Shown here in pieces: positions 54,694 through 62,675 of a DNA stretch of 64,000 nucleotides. A model generated the notes under the pieces. It was not told the origin of the DNA. It searched no databases and worked only from the letters and a program-made list of their open reading frames with translations. This DNA is from an uncultured Bacteroidales bacterium (GTDB taxonomy: Bacteria > Bacteroidota > Bacteroidia > Bacteroidales > Bacteroidaceae). The position numbers and the translations under genes are program-made. Within the stretch, counting starts at the first letter, position 1. Each line of letters opens with the position of its first letter. Location: contig CACYHW010000012.1 in the NCBI GenBank assembly GCA_902774335.1, positions 1 through 64,000 on the forward strand, in the 5' to 3' direction.

Positions 54694-55364
54694 TTTATCG
54701 AATTTAGTATCTCGGATGTATCAAGTTTTCCGTCAATGTAGGTATCGTGGCGTACAAAGCCCACACCCTTGCAGTACCAGGTGTGGTTAAGCACATCACG
54801 GTTATGACCGGGACCGGACTCCAGCTTGCGTTCCTGAAGTACAACGCAGTCAAACGTGCCGGCGGGGACCGATATCGTCTCCCGGCGCAGTACCTTCCGG
54901 TCCCAGATGCGGTAGGTGAATGTAAGCAGGCTCACCTTGATCTTACCGGTAACCTGGGGCAGCGTATCGCCCGGTGCCATTGTGGCAGGGAGTATTGACG
55001 GAGCGGCCTGGGCCGTTGCGTTCAGGCCTGCGCGTCCTTTTATGTATGCAACCGAAACAGCCTCCATATCCACCCATACATCATTGTTTTCCCTGAGAAC
55101 CACCTGCTCAACTATATCCCCCTTGTAATATGGTTTGCCGTTGGCTTTAAGGAATGTAGAGACCGATGTAATCTGAGTGCCGTCGGCCACCTTGCTTACA
55201 TCTTTTATGTTCATGATATGGCGCCACTCGGTCTGTCCGTTCCTGACATTTTTCCTTACATAGTCAAGCGTAGCGCCCTGACGGTCACAGTAATAGCCCT
55301 GAGCATTGACTCCCAGTGTCACCCCAATAAACGCAAGCAATAACAAAAACGCCCTCCTAACCAT
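54690..55364 (-). CDS. Secreted TapB/DUF3108-like protein
   Basis: A 224-residue protein with signal peptide MVRRAFLLLLAFIGVTLGVNAQ. The mature part is mostly beta: GATLDYVRKNVRNGQTEWRHIMNIKDVS, then VPAGTFDCVVLQERK and HTWYCKGVGFVRHDTYIDGKL. This resembles the DUF3108/TapB group of periplasmic lipocalin-like proteins, recognised only by general pattern, so the assignment is tentative. It precedes the M20 peptidase gene in a two-gene operon with a -7 box at 55381-55389. Confidence 0.6.
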   Translation of the reverse strand: MVRRAFLLLLAFIGVTLGVNAQGYYCDRQGATLDYVRKNVRNGQTEWRHIMNIKDVSKVADGTQITSVSTFLKANGKPYYKGDIVEQVVLRENNDVWVDMEAVSVAYIKGRAGLNATAQAAPSILPATMAPGDTLPQVTGKIKVSLLTFTYRIWDRKVLRRETISVPAGTFDCVVLQERKLESGPGHNRDVLNHTWYCKGVGFVRHDTYIDGKLDTSEILNSIK

Positions 55365-55380
55365 ACGTACGCCATTTTTT

Positions 55381-55389
55381 GCAAAAATA
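55381..55389 (-). promoter_or_regulatory. -7 box of the TapB-like/M20 operon
   Basis: The plus strand reads GCAAAAATA, i.e. TATTTTTGC on the minus strand, an exact TAnnTTTGC match 16 bases before the ATG at 55364. It is divergent from the box at 55424-55432. Confidence 0.55.
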
Positions 55390-55423
55390 AACTATTTAGA
55401 AAATAAATGCTAAAAAATATAAC

Positions 55424-55432
55424 TACTTTTGC
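55424..55432 (+). promoter_or_regulatory. -7 box of the gene at 55457
   Basis: TACTTTTGC, an exact match to TAnnTTTGC, 24 bases before the ATG at 55457. Confidence 0.55.
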
Positions 55433-55456
55433 ATCAACTAACTATTGTTTTTCGCT

Positions 55457-56200
55457 ATGAAGAAATCATTCCTTCTGTTAATCGTAGCCGCATTTTTCAC
55501 AGTCCCTTCAAATGCGCAGTTCCTTAACCGCCTTACAGACAAGGCAATGAAAGCAGCCGAAAAGGGTGTAACCAAAGCTGTAGAGAAATCGGTCGAAAAG
55601 ACTACCGAGAAAGCAACCGAGAAAATCCTTGGCACAGCCGAGAAAGCCGTAGAGAAAGAGGTCGACAAAACAGCCGAGGCTGTAGGCAACGCAGCCACAA
55701 ACGCAACCCAGGCTTACACCAATTCCATCATTGAATCAGCCAATGAGGTTAACGCATCGGCCACCGAACTTAACCGTGTAACGGATTCCATCCGTGCAGC
55801 CAACGGACAGCCTGCACAGGCTTCGGGCGCAGGTATGGCTGGTCTCATGAGCTCATATATGACACTGATGGGTGCCGGCACCCCCACCATCGAGGACAAG
55901 GGTGACGAGGTGATCCTGGCATGGCAGTACATACAGTTCAACCTGGAGTGGCACGCCAAGTTCAAGGGCGACCAGTGCAGCGAGTCCAAGATGATGTATA
56001 TATTCCAGACTCCTGAGCTCGCCACCCAGTACTACCGCGAGCAGACTGCCGATATGGACAAGGACAAGGCAAAGCTCTGGTCAGTCCAGGACAAGACCGT
56101 AATCGAGGATAACACTCAGGAGTACAGCAATCAGGACAAGGTGGCTGTCAAGGCCGCTATGCAGCAGATTGTGCTCTCCATGGGTGGCAAGCTGGAATAA
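55457..56200 (+). CDS. Exported protein with Ala/Lys/Glu heptad region, function unknown
   Basis: A 247-residue protein with signal peptide MKKSFLLLIVAAFFTVPSNAQ. Residues 25-75 consist of short repeats such as KAVEKSVEKTTEKATEK and look like an amphipathic helix or coiled coil, in part like LEA/apolipoprotein-type repeats. A Gly/Met segment (GAGMAGLMSSYMTLMG) follows. The C-terminal half is an alpha/beta domain with EVILAWQYIQFNLEWHAKFKGD. I do not recognise the family. It is probably a periplasmic or outer-membrane-associated protein. The next gene, 48 bases on, encodes a lipoprotein and may share its promoter. Confidence 0.7.
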   Translation: MKKSFLLLIVAAFFTVPSNAQFLNRLTDKAMKAAEKGVTKAVEKSVEKTTEKATEKILGTAEKAVEKEVDKTAEAVGNAATNATQAYTNSIIESANEVNASATELNRVTDSIRAANGQPAQASGAGMAGLMSSYMTLMGAGTPTIEDKGDEVILAWQYIQFNLEWHAKFKGDQCSESKMMYIFQTPELATQYYREQTADMDKDKAKLWSVQDKTVIEDNTQEYSNQDKVAVKAAMQQIVLSMGGKLE

Positions 56201-56248
56201 TCCGGCTTTTCGAAGGACCAATTACAAACCTATTTACATACAGAACTA

Positions 56249-57163
56249 ATGAAGAAAGTATCACTTTTTTCCATGATTGCCGTAGCAATGATGGCTATGG
56301 TGTCATGCGATCAGATTGAAGATGCTATCAACGACATCAAGGACAATCAGGAGGCACAGGTAACTGACAACGGTCTTCAGGTAAGTTTATCATTCAAACA
56401 GGCAGGATATGCCGAGAAGCATACTGCAACATTTGAGCCCGGTCAGGGAGTTGCAGGCCTTCAGGACACACTCTGCACATCGTACCAGGTTGAGAAGACA
56501 TTCCTTACTGCCGATCTTGCCAGACTGGCTTACAACGCCATTTGCGACTCCTTACCTCAGCAGGAAGTACAGAAAAGGCAGTTCGAACTGAAAGACAAGA
56601 CCATTTCATACAATGAGCCCACATATGTGGGAATGTCCAAGTTCCTGGTAAAAGGCCAGATGCAGTTATATTGCAACACCATAAACCAGGCAATGAACGC
56701 AGCAGGCGGATTTGACCCCAACAAGGTAAATATGCCCGGCGGCGGATCCAATCCCGGACAGGGCGGTCAGGGCGGCCAGGGCGGTCAGGGCCAGGGCGGC
56801 AGCCAGCTTTACAAGTTCAACCCTGTATTCACTGAGTCTGAGGACGGCCTCGAGATAACCTACACATATAATGATTTCACGCAGAGCATTTTAAGAGTAC
56901 AGGAGGTCTATTTTGAAGCCGTAGAGTCCGATACTCTCTGCACCGCTTACAACTACACTGACACATACGCCAGAGAGGATATTGCCCAGTATGAGTTTGA
57001 GCACAAGTATTCATTTGAAGACCTGGAGCCACTCAATTATGAAATAAACGGTGCCGTAATCACCCATTCCGACCCCGATTTCATTGGTGTATCCAAGGCT
57101 CGCATCAAGCAAAGCATTCTTATCTCATATAATACTCAGGTGGAGATGGATGCAATGCAATAA
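56249..57163 (+). CDS. Lipoprotein of two repeated domains joined by a Gly/Gln-rich linker, function unknown
   Basis: A 304-residue protein with lipobox MVSC (Cys20). Two related domains, about residues 45-150 and 190-300, share DTLCT(S/A)Y, a similar middle, and FVGMSK- or FIGVSK-type segments near the end (TYVGMSKFLVKGQM and DFIGVSKARIKQS). Between them lies a linker made of Gly, Gln, Ser, Asn and Pro (GGQGGQGGQGQGGS at about residues 172-185). The family is not recognised. Expected on the inner leaflet of the outer membrane or at the surface. A two-way terminator follows at 57174. Confidence 0.7.
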   Translation: MKKVSLFSMIAVAMMAMVSCDQIEDAINDIKDNQEAQVTDNGLQVSLSFKQAGYAEKHTATFEPGQGVAGLQDTLCTSYQVEKTFLTADLARLAYNAICDSLPQQEVQKRQFELKDKTISYNEPTYVGMSKFLVKGQMQLYCNTINQAMNAAGGFDPNKVNMPGGGSNPGQGGQGGQGGQGQGGSQLYKFNPVFTESEDGLEITYTYNDFTQSILRVQEVYFEAVESDTLCTAYNYTDTYAREDIAQYEFEHKYSFEDLEPLNYEINGAVITHSDPDFIGVSKARIKQSILISYNTQVEMDAMQ

Positions 57164-57173
57164 CCAATCAATC

Positions 57174-57211
57174 AAAAAAATAGGCTGGCCATTATGGTCA
57201 GCCTATTTTTT
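57174..57211. terminator. Bidirectional intrinsic terminator
   Basis: AAAAAAATAGGCTG and CAGCCTATTTTTT form a strong stem with A- and T-runs on both sides. It lies between the converging lipoprotein (stop 57163) and GH97 (stop 57210) genes, so it can end both transcripts. Confidence 0.9.
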
Positions 57212-59144
57212 ATTTACCCTTACGGATCAGAATACAGGCACCGCCTCCAGGAGCGAGCCTGAGTTTTATTGTTGATTTGCGTCCCACTTTGACAGCCTCC
57301 ATGGTCTCAAAGGTCTCGCGGTTGGTACGGTAGTGAGTATCATCGGCATCGGTATTGATTGAAGCGGTATACTTACCCTTGCCAAGGAAACTCAGCGGGA
57401 TGCTGATCTCACGCTCATCCTCGTTGGTTGCAGCGCCGATAAGCCAGTCGCCGTCCTTGTTCTGACGCGCCATCACAATATACTCGCCTATCTCGCCGTC
57501 CAGGGTGATACTCTCCTGCCAGGGCTGCTTCTCGGCGCTCAGGAACTCCAGCAGTGAGGGATACTTCTGGTAGTACTCGGGGATATCGGGAATTACCGTC
57601 GCACCCGACCATGTAATCAGCGTGCGCGCAATCTCACCCGTTACGGTGCTGGGCACCTCCTGATTGTTGTCCTTACGGGTGGTCCGACCCTGATGCAACT
57701 CCAGGAAACCGTTGTTCTGGTCTATGGGGCCAGCCACCATATTTACAAAGGCCGATGTCACAAAAGTCTTGGGCTGGAAAATCTGTCGGCCGTCCAGCTG
57801 GGCCTTGCAGTACTCGCGTGTAACGGCGTTGGGCCAGGTGCGCATCTGTCCGAACGGATGCACGGGGTAGTCGTGATAATCCACCATCAGGTGATGCTTG
57901 GCGCACAGGGCCGTAATCTCCTGGGTCTTGCGGTTTTTCTCCTGCGGATTACCATTCATAAAGCCGTACTTTACGCCACTTGCACCCCACTCCTCATACT
58001 GCGCCAGAGTCTCCTCAATGGGATAGTTGGTGCCGGCCACATCGTTCAGGTAGAGCCACACGCCCACACCCTTGTCCTTTCCGTATTTTATTATGCGCTG
58101 AACATCGCGCGCCTTATCACCCTTGGTGGGATCGGAGTCCTTCTCAAACTCGGGGCCGTACCAGTTGGCATCCAGCACCAGGCCCTGGAATCCCTGTTCC
58201 GCGGCAAAATCAATCATCTTGACCCACGAGTCATAATTCATGCCGTAGCGGTAGCCTTCCCAGACTGCGCCGTCTATGCGCCAGTCCCAAAGATAGATGC
58301 CGGGACGGACCCAGCTGAAATCACCCTCCGGCTCAGGGTTGAGCAGTTCCAGCAGGTGTGAGTCCACCAGATCACCGGGAGTACGGCCAACCATCAGCAC
58401 TCGCCAGGCACCTTCAAACTTTGTATCAGGATCAATTTTTTCAGGAATCACGCTGAAACTTGTCGATCCGGCCTCAGAACGCAGACGCATAGGCCAGCCT
58501 TCAGCACTGAGGTCTGCCTCATGTAACGCAAGGTACAGGTCATCGGCCGCCTTTATTGTCATAAGGGGCAGACGCTCACCACTAGCATCGGACAACTTCT
58601 CGGGGCCGATGTTATGGCGCTCGCCGTTGTAGTACCAGGCAGTGTAATCATCGGCAAAATTAAAAACAGTAATCTCATTAAAGGATGACATTTTGCGGCC
58701 GAAAGGATCTTCCTTTATTAACCGGAAAGCCACACCTTCATTGTAAACCCTTATTTCCAATTTATCAGACACACTTCTAGGTCCTTCACCCATAATAACC
58801 GGCACATAATCTAAAGACTTGGAATTATATCTGTCCTTAACCTGTGCACGCTTACCCCAAACAGGATTCCATATATTACTGTTTCTTTTGACCTTATTAC
58901 GGGAATAGGATTCAATGGAATAAGAAGAATATAGATCATTATCATTCAGGAAACCTACATTAGACCAGTCAATCACATCTTTACCTTCAACATTGATTTT
59001 GTAAACCGTCCTAAAGTCGGAATCTGTTTTAATGCTGAAACATATCTTCTTATCGGGAGACTTTATCTCATAAACCTTACTCTGAGCACTGATCTGGCAA
59101 AGGAATGACACGGCAAACGCCGCAAGCAAAAGGATTCTTTTCAT
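57210..59144 (-). CDS. Glycoside hydrolase family 97 protein
   Basis: A 644-residue protein with signal peptide MKRILLLAAFAVSFLCQISAQ. It has the GH97 build: an N-terminal beta-sandwich (to about 280, with IKSPDKKICFSI), a (beta/alpha)8 barrel (about 285-550, DSWVKMIDFAAEQGFQGLVLDANWYGP) and a C-terminal beta-domain. Characterised members are calcium-dependent alpha-glucosidases (SusB) or alpha-galactosidases in the periplasm. Here the segment that holds the nucleophile Asp in retaining members reads GVKYGFMNG (about residues 388-396). The next motif is VDYHDYPVHP (418-427), neither the HE of SusB-like nor the HG of galactosidase-like enzymes, so specificity cannot be assigned. The -7 box is at 59167-59174. 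Confidence 0.85.
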   Translation of the reverse strand: MKRILLLAAFAVSFLCQISAQSKVYEIKSPDKKICFSIKTDSDFRTVYKINVEGKDVIDWSNVGFLNDNDLYSSYSIESYSRNKVKRNSNIWNPVWGKRAQVKDRYNSKSLDYVPVIMGEGPRSVSDKLEIRVYNEGVAFRLIKEDPFGRKMSSFNEITVFNFADDYTAWYYNGERHNIGPEKLSDASGERLPLMTIKAADDLYLALHEADLSAEGWPMRLRSEAGSTSFSVIPEKIDPDTKFEGAWRVLMVGRTPGDLVDSHLLELLNPEPEGDFSWVRPGIYLWDWRIDGAVWEGYRYGMNYDSWVKMIDFAAEQGFQGLVLDANWYGPEFEKDSDPTKGDKARDVQRIIKYGKDKGVGVWLYLNDVAGTNYPIEETLAQYEEWGASGVKYGFMNGNPQEKNRKTQEITALCAKHHLMVDYHDYPVHPFGQMRTWPNAVTREYCKAQLDGRQIFQPKTFVTSAFVNMVAGPIDQNNGFLELHQGRTTRKDNNQEVPSTVTGEIARTLITWSGATVIPDIPEYYQKYPSLLEFLSAEKQPWQESITLDGEIGEYIVMARQNKDGDWLIGAATNEDEREISIPLSFLGKGKYTASINTDADDTHYRTNRETFETMEAVKVGRKSTIKLRLAPGGGACILIRKGK

Positions 59145-59166
59145 AATGATTTTGGTTGATCGGGGT

Positions 59167-59174
59167 CAAAGATA
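59167..59174 (-). promoter_or_regulatory. -7 box of the GH97 gene
   Basis: The plus strand CAAAGATA is TATCTTTG on the minus strand, matching TAnnTTTG, 22 bases before the ATG at 59144. Confidence 0.5.
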
Positions 59175-59200
59175 GTAAAAAACGCCGCAAAGGGGTCGTA

Positions 59201-59209
59201 TAACTTTGC
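59201..59209 (+). promoter_or_regulatory. TAACTTTGC facing the hairpin array
   Basis: An exact -7 box match on the plus strand, about 40 bases before the first hairpin unit, with no protein gene downstream on that strand. It could start a non-coding RNA through the array. It sits next to a CCCTTTGCG-type repeat, and no -33 element is visible, so chance is quite possible. Confidence 0.25.
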
Positions 59210-59235
59210 GTCTCTTTTGAACTTATGTTATGGAG

Positions 59236-59575
59236 GTAACCTACCCCCGCACCTTAGGGACCCACAACGCACGTAGAACAAATTTCTTCCCTAAGGTGAG
59301 CAGGAAATACGCTTTCTCGCGGGCTGCCCCCGCACCTTAGGGAGCCACAACGCACGTAGAACCATTTTCATCCCTAAGGTGAGCTGAAAAATCGCCAGAA
59401 CCTGCGCTACCCCCGCACCTTAGGGACGCAGCACGCAGGTACGGCCTATTCTCTCCCTAAGGTGAGTAGGAAATACGCTTTCTCGCGGGCTGCCCCCGCA
59501 CCTTAGGGAGCCACAACGCACGTAGAGCCATTTTCATCCCTAAGGTGAGCAGGAAAAACGCAAAACGCGCTCGGC
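59236..59575. repeat. Array of four 83-bp units, each with an 11-bp hairpin and 27-nt loop
   Basis: Arms CACCTTAGGGA and TCCCTAAGGTG are perfect complements at 59250-59260/59288-59298, 59333-59343/59371-59381, 59416-59426/59454-59464 and 59499-59509/59537-59547. Every loop is 27 nt, every period exactly 83 bp and every spacer 34 nt. Loops 2 and 4 differ at one base, as do spacers 1-2 and 3-4, which shows a higher-order 166-bp duplication. Loop 3 and spacer 2-3 are more diverged. The array accounts for most of the 463-base gap between the GH97 and DUF4832-like genes. No open frame of note was seen in it. Confidence 0.92.
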
Positions 59576-59607
59576 CCGAAGGGTCGCTTTGACTTTCCCC
59601 CTTTGCG

Positions 59608-60930
59608 TCACTTTGAGAAACCAATACTCTGCGAAGGGAGGATGTAGTCCGATTCTATGTGAATGTCGGAGCCTGCTGCGGGAATCTCAATCCGGAGTTC
59701 CTGACCGGGCAGCAGACCTTTCAAAGATGTTTCGGAGCGGACGCCACCCACTGCAAAATATGCATCCCTATACAGAGGCGCCACACCTTCATTGCACACC
59801 AGCAGACGCGTTGCCTGACCATTTGTCTGACACTGTTTTACCACAAACCGGTAACCCGTCGCAATAGAACCGGCGCGGAACAGATCCGGTGTTGCCACGC
59901 CACCGTGAGGAGCATCATTTGCAATCATAAACGTAATATGGTATTTGGCCGCCTGATCCGCCCAGGTATGCCCGTACATGCCGGCAGGGTTCAAAAAGTT
60001 ACGCTGGTCATTATCCGAATAATAGCTAATCTCGCCGCCGCAAACACCTGTCTGCCAACGAGTTCCGCGTCCTATTTTATTCCAGCACTGTTCATTATAA
60101 CCGTCGCCCGAACCAATCTCGTGGTTCTTGTGCATGAAAGAATCGTCAAACAATCCAAATTGCAGAGCCATCAGCTGTGCATCGGTCGTAACAGGAGAAT
60201 GACCGGCCGATGAAGCATCGATCGAAACAGCCCACGGAATGTCGCACATCACGGTGTCCAGATGCTCAAAAAACCGTTTCTGGAACTCCATGGACGGGAA
60301 ATTGTGCCCCAGATTATATGTGGAGCCATAGATATGATACTCAGCCCAATGGCCGAACCCCACCTCAACGAACGCCAGGCGCGGATCCTTAGCGTATCGC
60401 TGTGCAAAATCAGCATAGAACTGCAAGGTAAAACGCTGCAGCTCGGCATTGCTCCAATCGGCATACCAGGTGGGGCCGTCGCCGCCCGGGTTGGCGGCGT
60501 AGGTTTCCTTATAATCAGGCAGTTGCTTGATGTACTGCGGGACTGCAGTCGTGCCTCGGTTGCCGTCCACGTCCCTACCCGACGGATACTCGTATCGGAA
60601 CCTTGCAATAAGCTGATGCCCGCGTCCGGCCACATCGGCCAAAAGATTCTCAAACCAGCTCCAGTCATACAGGATCGTTCCGTCATCGGCCCGACCGGTC
60701 ACCACCTTGCAGGGCAGGCAGTACGAGAACTCCAACTGGATGGTCTGCCCGTACTGGGCGTTACGGTTGCGGGCCTCATCGGGCCATAGCACCAGACCGG
60801 TCATGGGCTGCACGCCTGTATCCTGCGGCTGCAGTACCACATCACGCCATCCGGCGCTTTTTACAATTTTCTGCGAGCATGCGCACATGCACGTCGCGCA
60901 AAAAGCCAATGTCAGAAAAAGCCTTCTCAT
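59608..60930 (-). CDS. DUF4832-like putative glycoside hydrolase lipoprotein
   Basis: About 440 residues from the ATG at 60930; the upstream TTG is less likely. The lipobox is MCAC (Cys18). The order of elements suggests a TIM-barrel glycosidase-like protein: LIARFRYEYPSG, then YADFAQRYAKDPRLAFVEVGFGHWAEYH (a strand ending in a possible acid residue) and DDSFMHKNHEIGSGDGYN. A small C-terminal beta-domain follows. This matches my memory of DUF4832-type proteins, but no activity can be claimed. It lies between the array and a divergent GH5 gene, which supports a role in polysaccharide use. The stop overlaps a CCCTTTGCGTCA repeat. Confidence 0.6.
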   Translation of the reverse strand: MRRLFLTLAFCATCMCACSQKIVKSAGWRDVVLQPQDTGVQPMTGLVLWPDEARNRNAQYGQTIQLEFSYCLPCKVVTGRADDGTILYDWSWFENLLADVAGRGHQLIARFRYEYPSGRDVDGNRGTTAVPQYIKQLPDYKETYAANPGGDGPTWYADWSNAELQRFTLQFYADFAQRYAKDPRLAFVEVGFGHWAEYHIYGSTYNLGHNFPSMEFQKRFFEHLDTVMCDIPWAVSIDASSAGHSPVTTDAQLMALQFGLFDDSFMHKNHEIGSGDGYNEQCWNKIGRGTRWQTGVCGGEISYYSDNDQRNFLNPAGMYGHTWADQAAKYHITFMIANDAPHGGVATPDLFRAGSIATGYRFVVKQCQTNGQATRLLVCNEGVAPLYRDAYFAVGGVRSETSLKGLLPGQELRIEIPAAGSDIHIESDYILPSQSIGFSK

Positions 60931-60945
60931 CAATCCTGTTTTGAA

Positions 60946-60954
60946 GCAAAGGTA
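60946..60954 (-). promoter_or_regulatory. -7 box of the DUF4832-like gene
   Basis: The plus strand GCAAAGGTA is TACCTTTGC on the minus strand, an exact match 15 bases before the ATG at 60930. It is divergent from the box at 60968-60976, 14 bases away. Confidence 0.6.
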
Positions 60955-60967
60955 ATAAAAGTGTTGC

Positions 60968-60976
60968 TATATTTGC
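60968..60976 (+). promoter_or_regulatory. -7 box of the GH5 gene
   Basis: TATATTTGC, an exact match ending 5 bases before the ATG at 60982, so the mRNA is probably leaderless or nearly so. TTTG at 60940-60943 may be the -33 element, though the spacing is long. Confidence 0.55.
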
Positions 60977-60981
60977 AGAAT

Positions 60982-62082
60982 ATGAGACTGTTTAGAGTAC
61001 TTGCTGTCATCATGCTAAGTGTGCTGATGTCAGCGCCCACGCAAGCCCAGAACGGCTTTGAGATAAAACGCGGAGTAAACGTGAGCCATTGGCTGAGCCA
61101 GTCGCAGGCCCGGGGCCAGGCGCGCGCAAACCACATCAAGGAGCAGGACATGATCCGGATCAAAGAACTCGGATTCGACCACATCCGCCTGCCCATAGAC
61201 GAGGTCCAGTTCTGGGACGAGCAGGGCAACCGCCTGGACGACGCCTGGCAGCTCCTGACCAACGCTCTGGAGTGGTGCTGCAAGCATGATCTGCGCGTCA
61301 TAGTGGACCTCCACACCCTCCGCTCCCACAGTTTCGTGCTGCAGGAAGGCCAGAAAAACGCCCTCTACGAGGACCCCGCCGAACTGCAGAAACTCATCGG
61401 CATGTGGACGCAGTTATCGGCCGTATTAAAGAGATTCCCCGTCAGCATGGTGGCCTACGAATTCATGAACGAGCCCGTGGCCGATGACCCCGAGCAGTGG
61501 AATCAGGTAGTTGAAAAGGTGCACGCCGCCCTGCGCAAACTGGAACCCGACCGCAAGCTGGTAATCGGCTCCAACCGCTGGCAGAGCGTTGGCACGTTCA
61601 AGGATTTAAGAATCCCCGCCGGCGACAAGAACATCATCCTGAGTTTCCACTACTACAACCCCATGTTCGTGACCCACTACCGCGCGTCGTGGACCGATGT
61701 AGGCCGATTCACGGGCACTGTCAACTACCCCGGGCAGCTCATTTCACAAGCCGATTTTGAGCAGGCTAACCCGCAGTTGCAGAAGATAATCCGCGACAAC
61801 GAAGGCCTGACCGTCTGGAACCGCGAGCGCATCAAAAATGATATGGCCGATGCAATCAAACTGGCCCAGGACCTGGGTCTGCAGCTCTTCTGCGGCGAAT
61901 GGGGAGCCTACCAGCGCACACCCCGCGACCTGGCCTACGCCTGGATGACTGACATGATCTCAATTTTCAACGAGTGCAACATAGCCTGGACCCTCTGGTG
62001 CTACGACGCCGACTTCGGGTTCTGGGACCAGCGCACCCAGGACTTCAAGGACAAAGGTATGTTTGACATCCTGATGAAATGA
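60982..62082 (+). CDS. Glycoside hydrolase family 5 (endoglucanase-like)
   Basis: A 366-residue secreted enzyme with a signal peptide ending near PTQAQNG. The GH5 barrel has GVNVSHWL, DHIRLPID, VIVDLHT (conserved His112), the acid/base Glu164 in AYEFMNEP, HYYNP (His/Tyr) and the nucleophile Glu306 in LFCGEWGAY, so all catalytic residues are present. The family cleaves beta-1,4-glucans, mannans or related glycans. Without carbohydrate-binding domains or a SusCD pair the substrate remains open. It is transcribed divergently from the DUF4832-like gene; the ATG at 60982 gives a proper signal peptide. Confidence 0.92.
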   Translation: MRLFRVLAVIMLSVLMSAPTQAQNGFEIKRGVNVSHWLSQSQARGQARANHIKEQDMIRIKELGFDHIRLPIDEVQFWDEQGNRLDDAWQLLTNALEWCCKHDLRVIVDLHTLRSHSFVLQEGQKNALYEDPAELQKLIGMWTQLSAVLKRFPVSMVAYEFMNEPVADDPEQWNQVVEKVHAALRKLEPDRKLVIGSNRWQSVGTFKDLRIPAGDKNIILSFHYYNPMFVTHYRASWTDVGRFTGTVNYPGQLISQADFEQANPQLQKIIRDNEGLTVWNRERIKNDMADAIKLAQDLGLQLFCGEWGAYQRTPRDLAYAWMTDMISIFNECNIAWTLWCYDADFGFWDQRTQDFKDKGMFDILMK

Positions 62083-62109
62083 TACAATTGGGGTCAGGCC
62101 CCTTTTGTA
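62083..62109. repeat. GGGGTCAGGCCCC palindrome (REP-like), copy 2
   Basis: TACAATTGGGG and CCCCTTTTGTA around TCAGG, with two T-T mismatches in the stem. It fills the whole gap between the converging GH5 stop (62082) and the small secreted protein stop (62110). Confidence 0.75.
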
Positions 62110-62613
62110 CTATTTTGCATTCACAGCTTGGCGAATCTCGCGGTTGATCTTGTTCAGGGCGCGGCGTTCACGACGGTTCAGTTTGCCGCTTTGAATCCGT
62201 TGCAGATATTTGATATCTTTTTTCATATTGGCTATGCTGAACCAGAATTCGGAGCCTTCGGGCAGCGACTTGCCCGGAGCGGGTTCGGCCACATAAAAGC
62301 CCTTATCCCTTTCACACTCAATGGTATAACCATCAATCCAGATGGTATCGGCCCCCTGATATGAAACTATAATTCCCTTAAGTTTAGCGATTGCATGGAG
62401 CGGAGTTTCGCCCAGATCAAAGCCCCAAGTACCGTGGTTTCCTTTGCCCAGAATCACGTATCGGTATATGGAATCATTGTAGAAAAGCGTCGATACGCAA
62501 CCATGATATGGATTGCCCACAGTTATGTTTCCAAGTTTATAGGCCACCATCTCCTGGGCCGAACTCACAAGACTAAACGCGCCAAACAGGAGCAAAAAAA
62601 GGACTTTTCTCAT
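62110..62613 (-). CDS. Small secreted protein, function unknown
   Basis: A 167-residue protein with signal peptide MRKVLFLLLFGAFSLVSSAQ. The mature part starts with beta-strands (VAYKLGNITVGNPYHGCVSTLFYNDSIYRYVILG), has a middle with IIVSYQGADTIWIDGYTIEC, and ends in a basic helix (LNRRERRALNKINREIRQAV). No family is recognised. The basic tail could bind nucleic acid or an acidic surface, but nothing supports a specific role. It converges with GH5 and is divergent from the beta-propeller gene. Confidence 0.65.
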   Translation of the reverse strand: MRKVLFLLLFGAFSLVSSAQEMVAYKLGNITVGNPYHGCVSTLFYNDSIYRYVILGKGNHGTWGFDLGETPLHAIAKLKGIIVSYQGADTIWIDGYTIECERDKGFYVAEPAPGKSLPEGSEFWFSIANMKKDIKYLQRIQSGKLNRRERRALNKINREIRQAVNAK

Positions 62614-62675
62614 TTCAATAAAAGTTTAGCATTCTACATAATCTGCATTAATGACGAATAATCCGGCAAGTTGTT

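Noticed and set aside
55445-55456. Earlier non-ATG start for the exported protein at 55457
   Set aside because: The ATG at 55457 yields a standard signal peptide, and the extra residues (MFFA) add nothing; it also leaves a normal distance to the -7 box.
59236-59575. Regular repeats that could be taken for a CRISPR array
   Set aside because: The units are long hairpins with 27-nt loops, the intervening 34-base segments are themselves similar to each other rather than unique, and no cas gene is present.
57210-62082. Classical polysaccharide utilisation locus
   Set aside because: GH97, a DUF4832-like protein and GH5 are close together, but no SusC/SusD pair, hybrid two-component system or ECF sigma/anti-sigma pair is present, and the genes are not in one operon.
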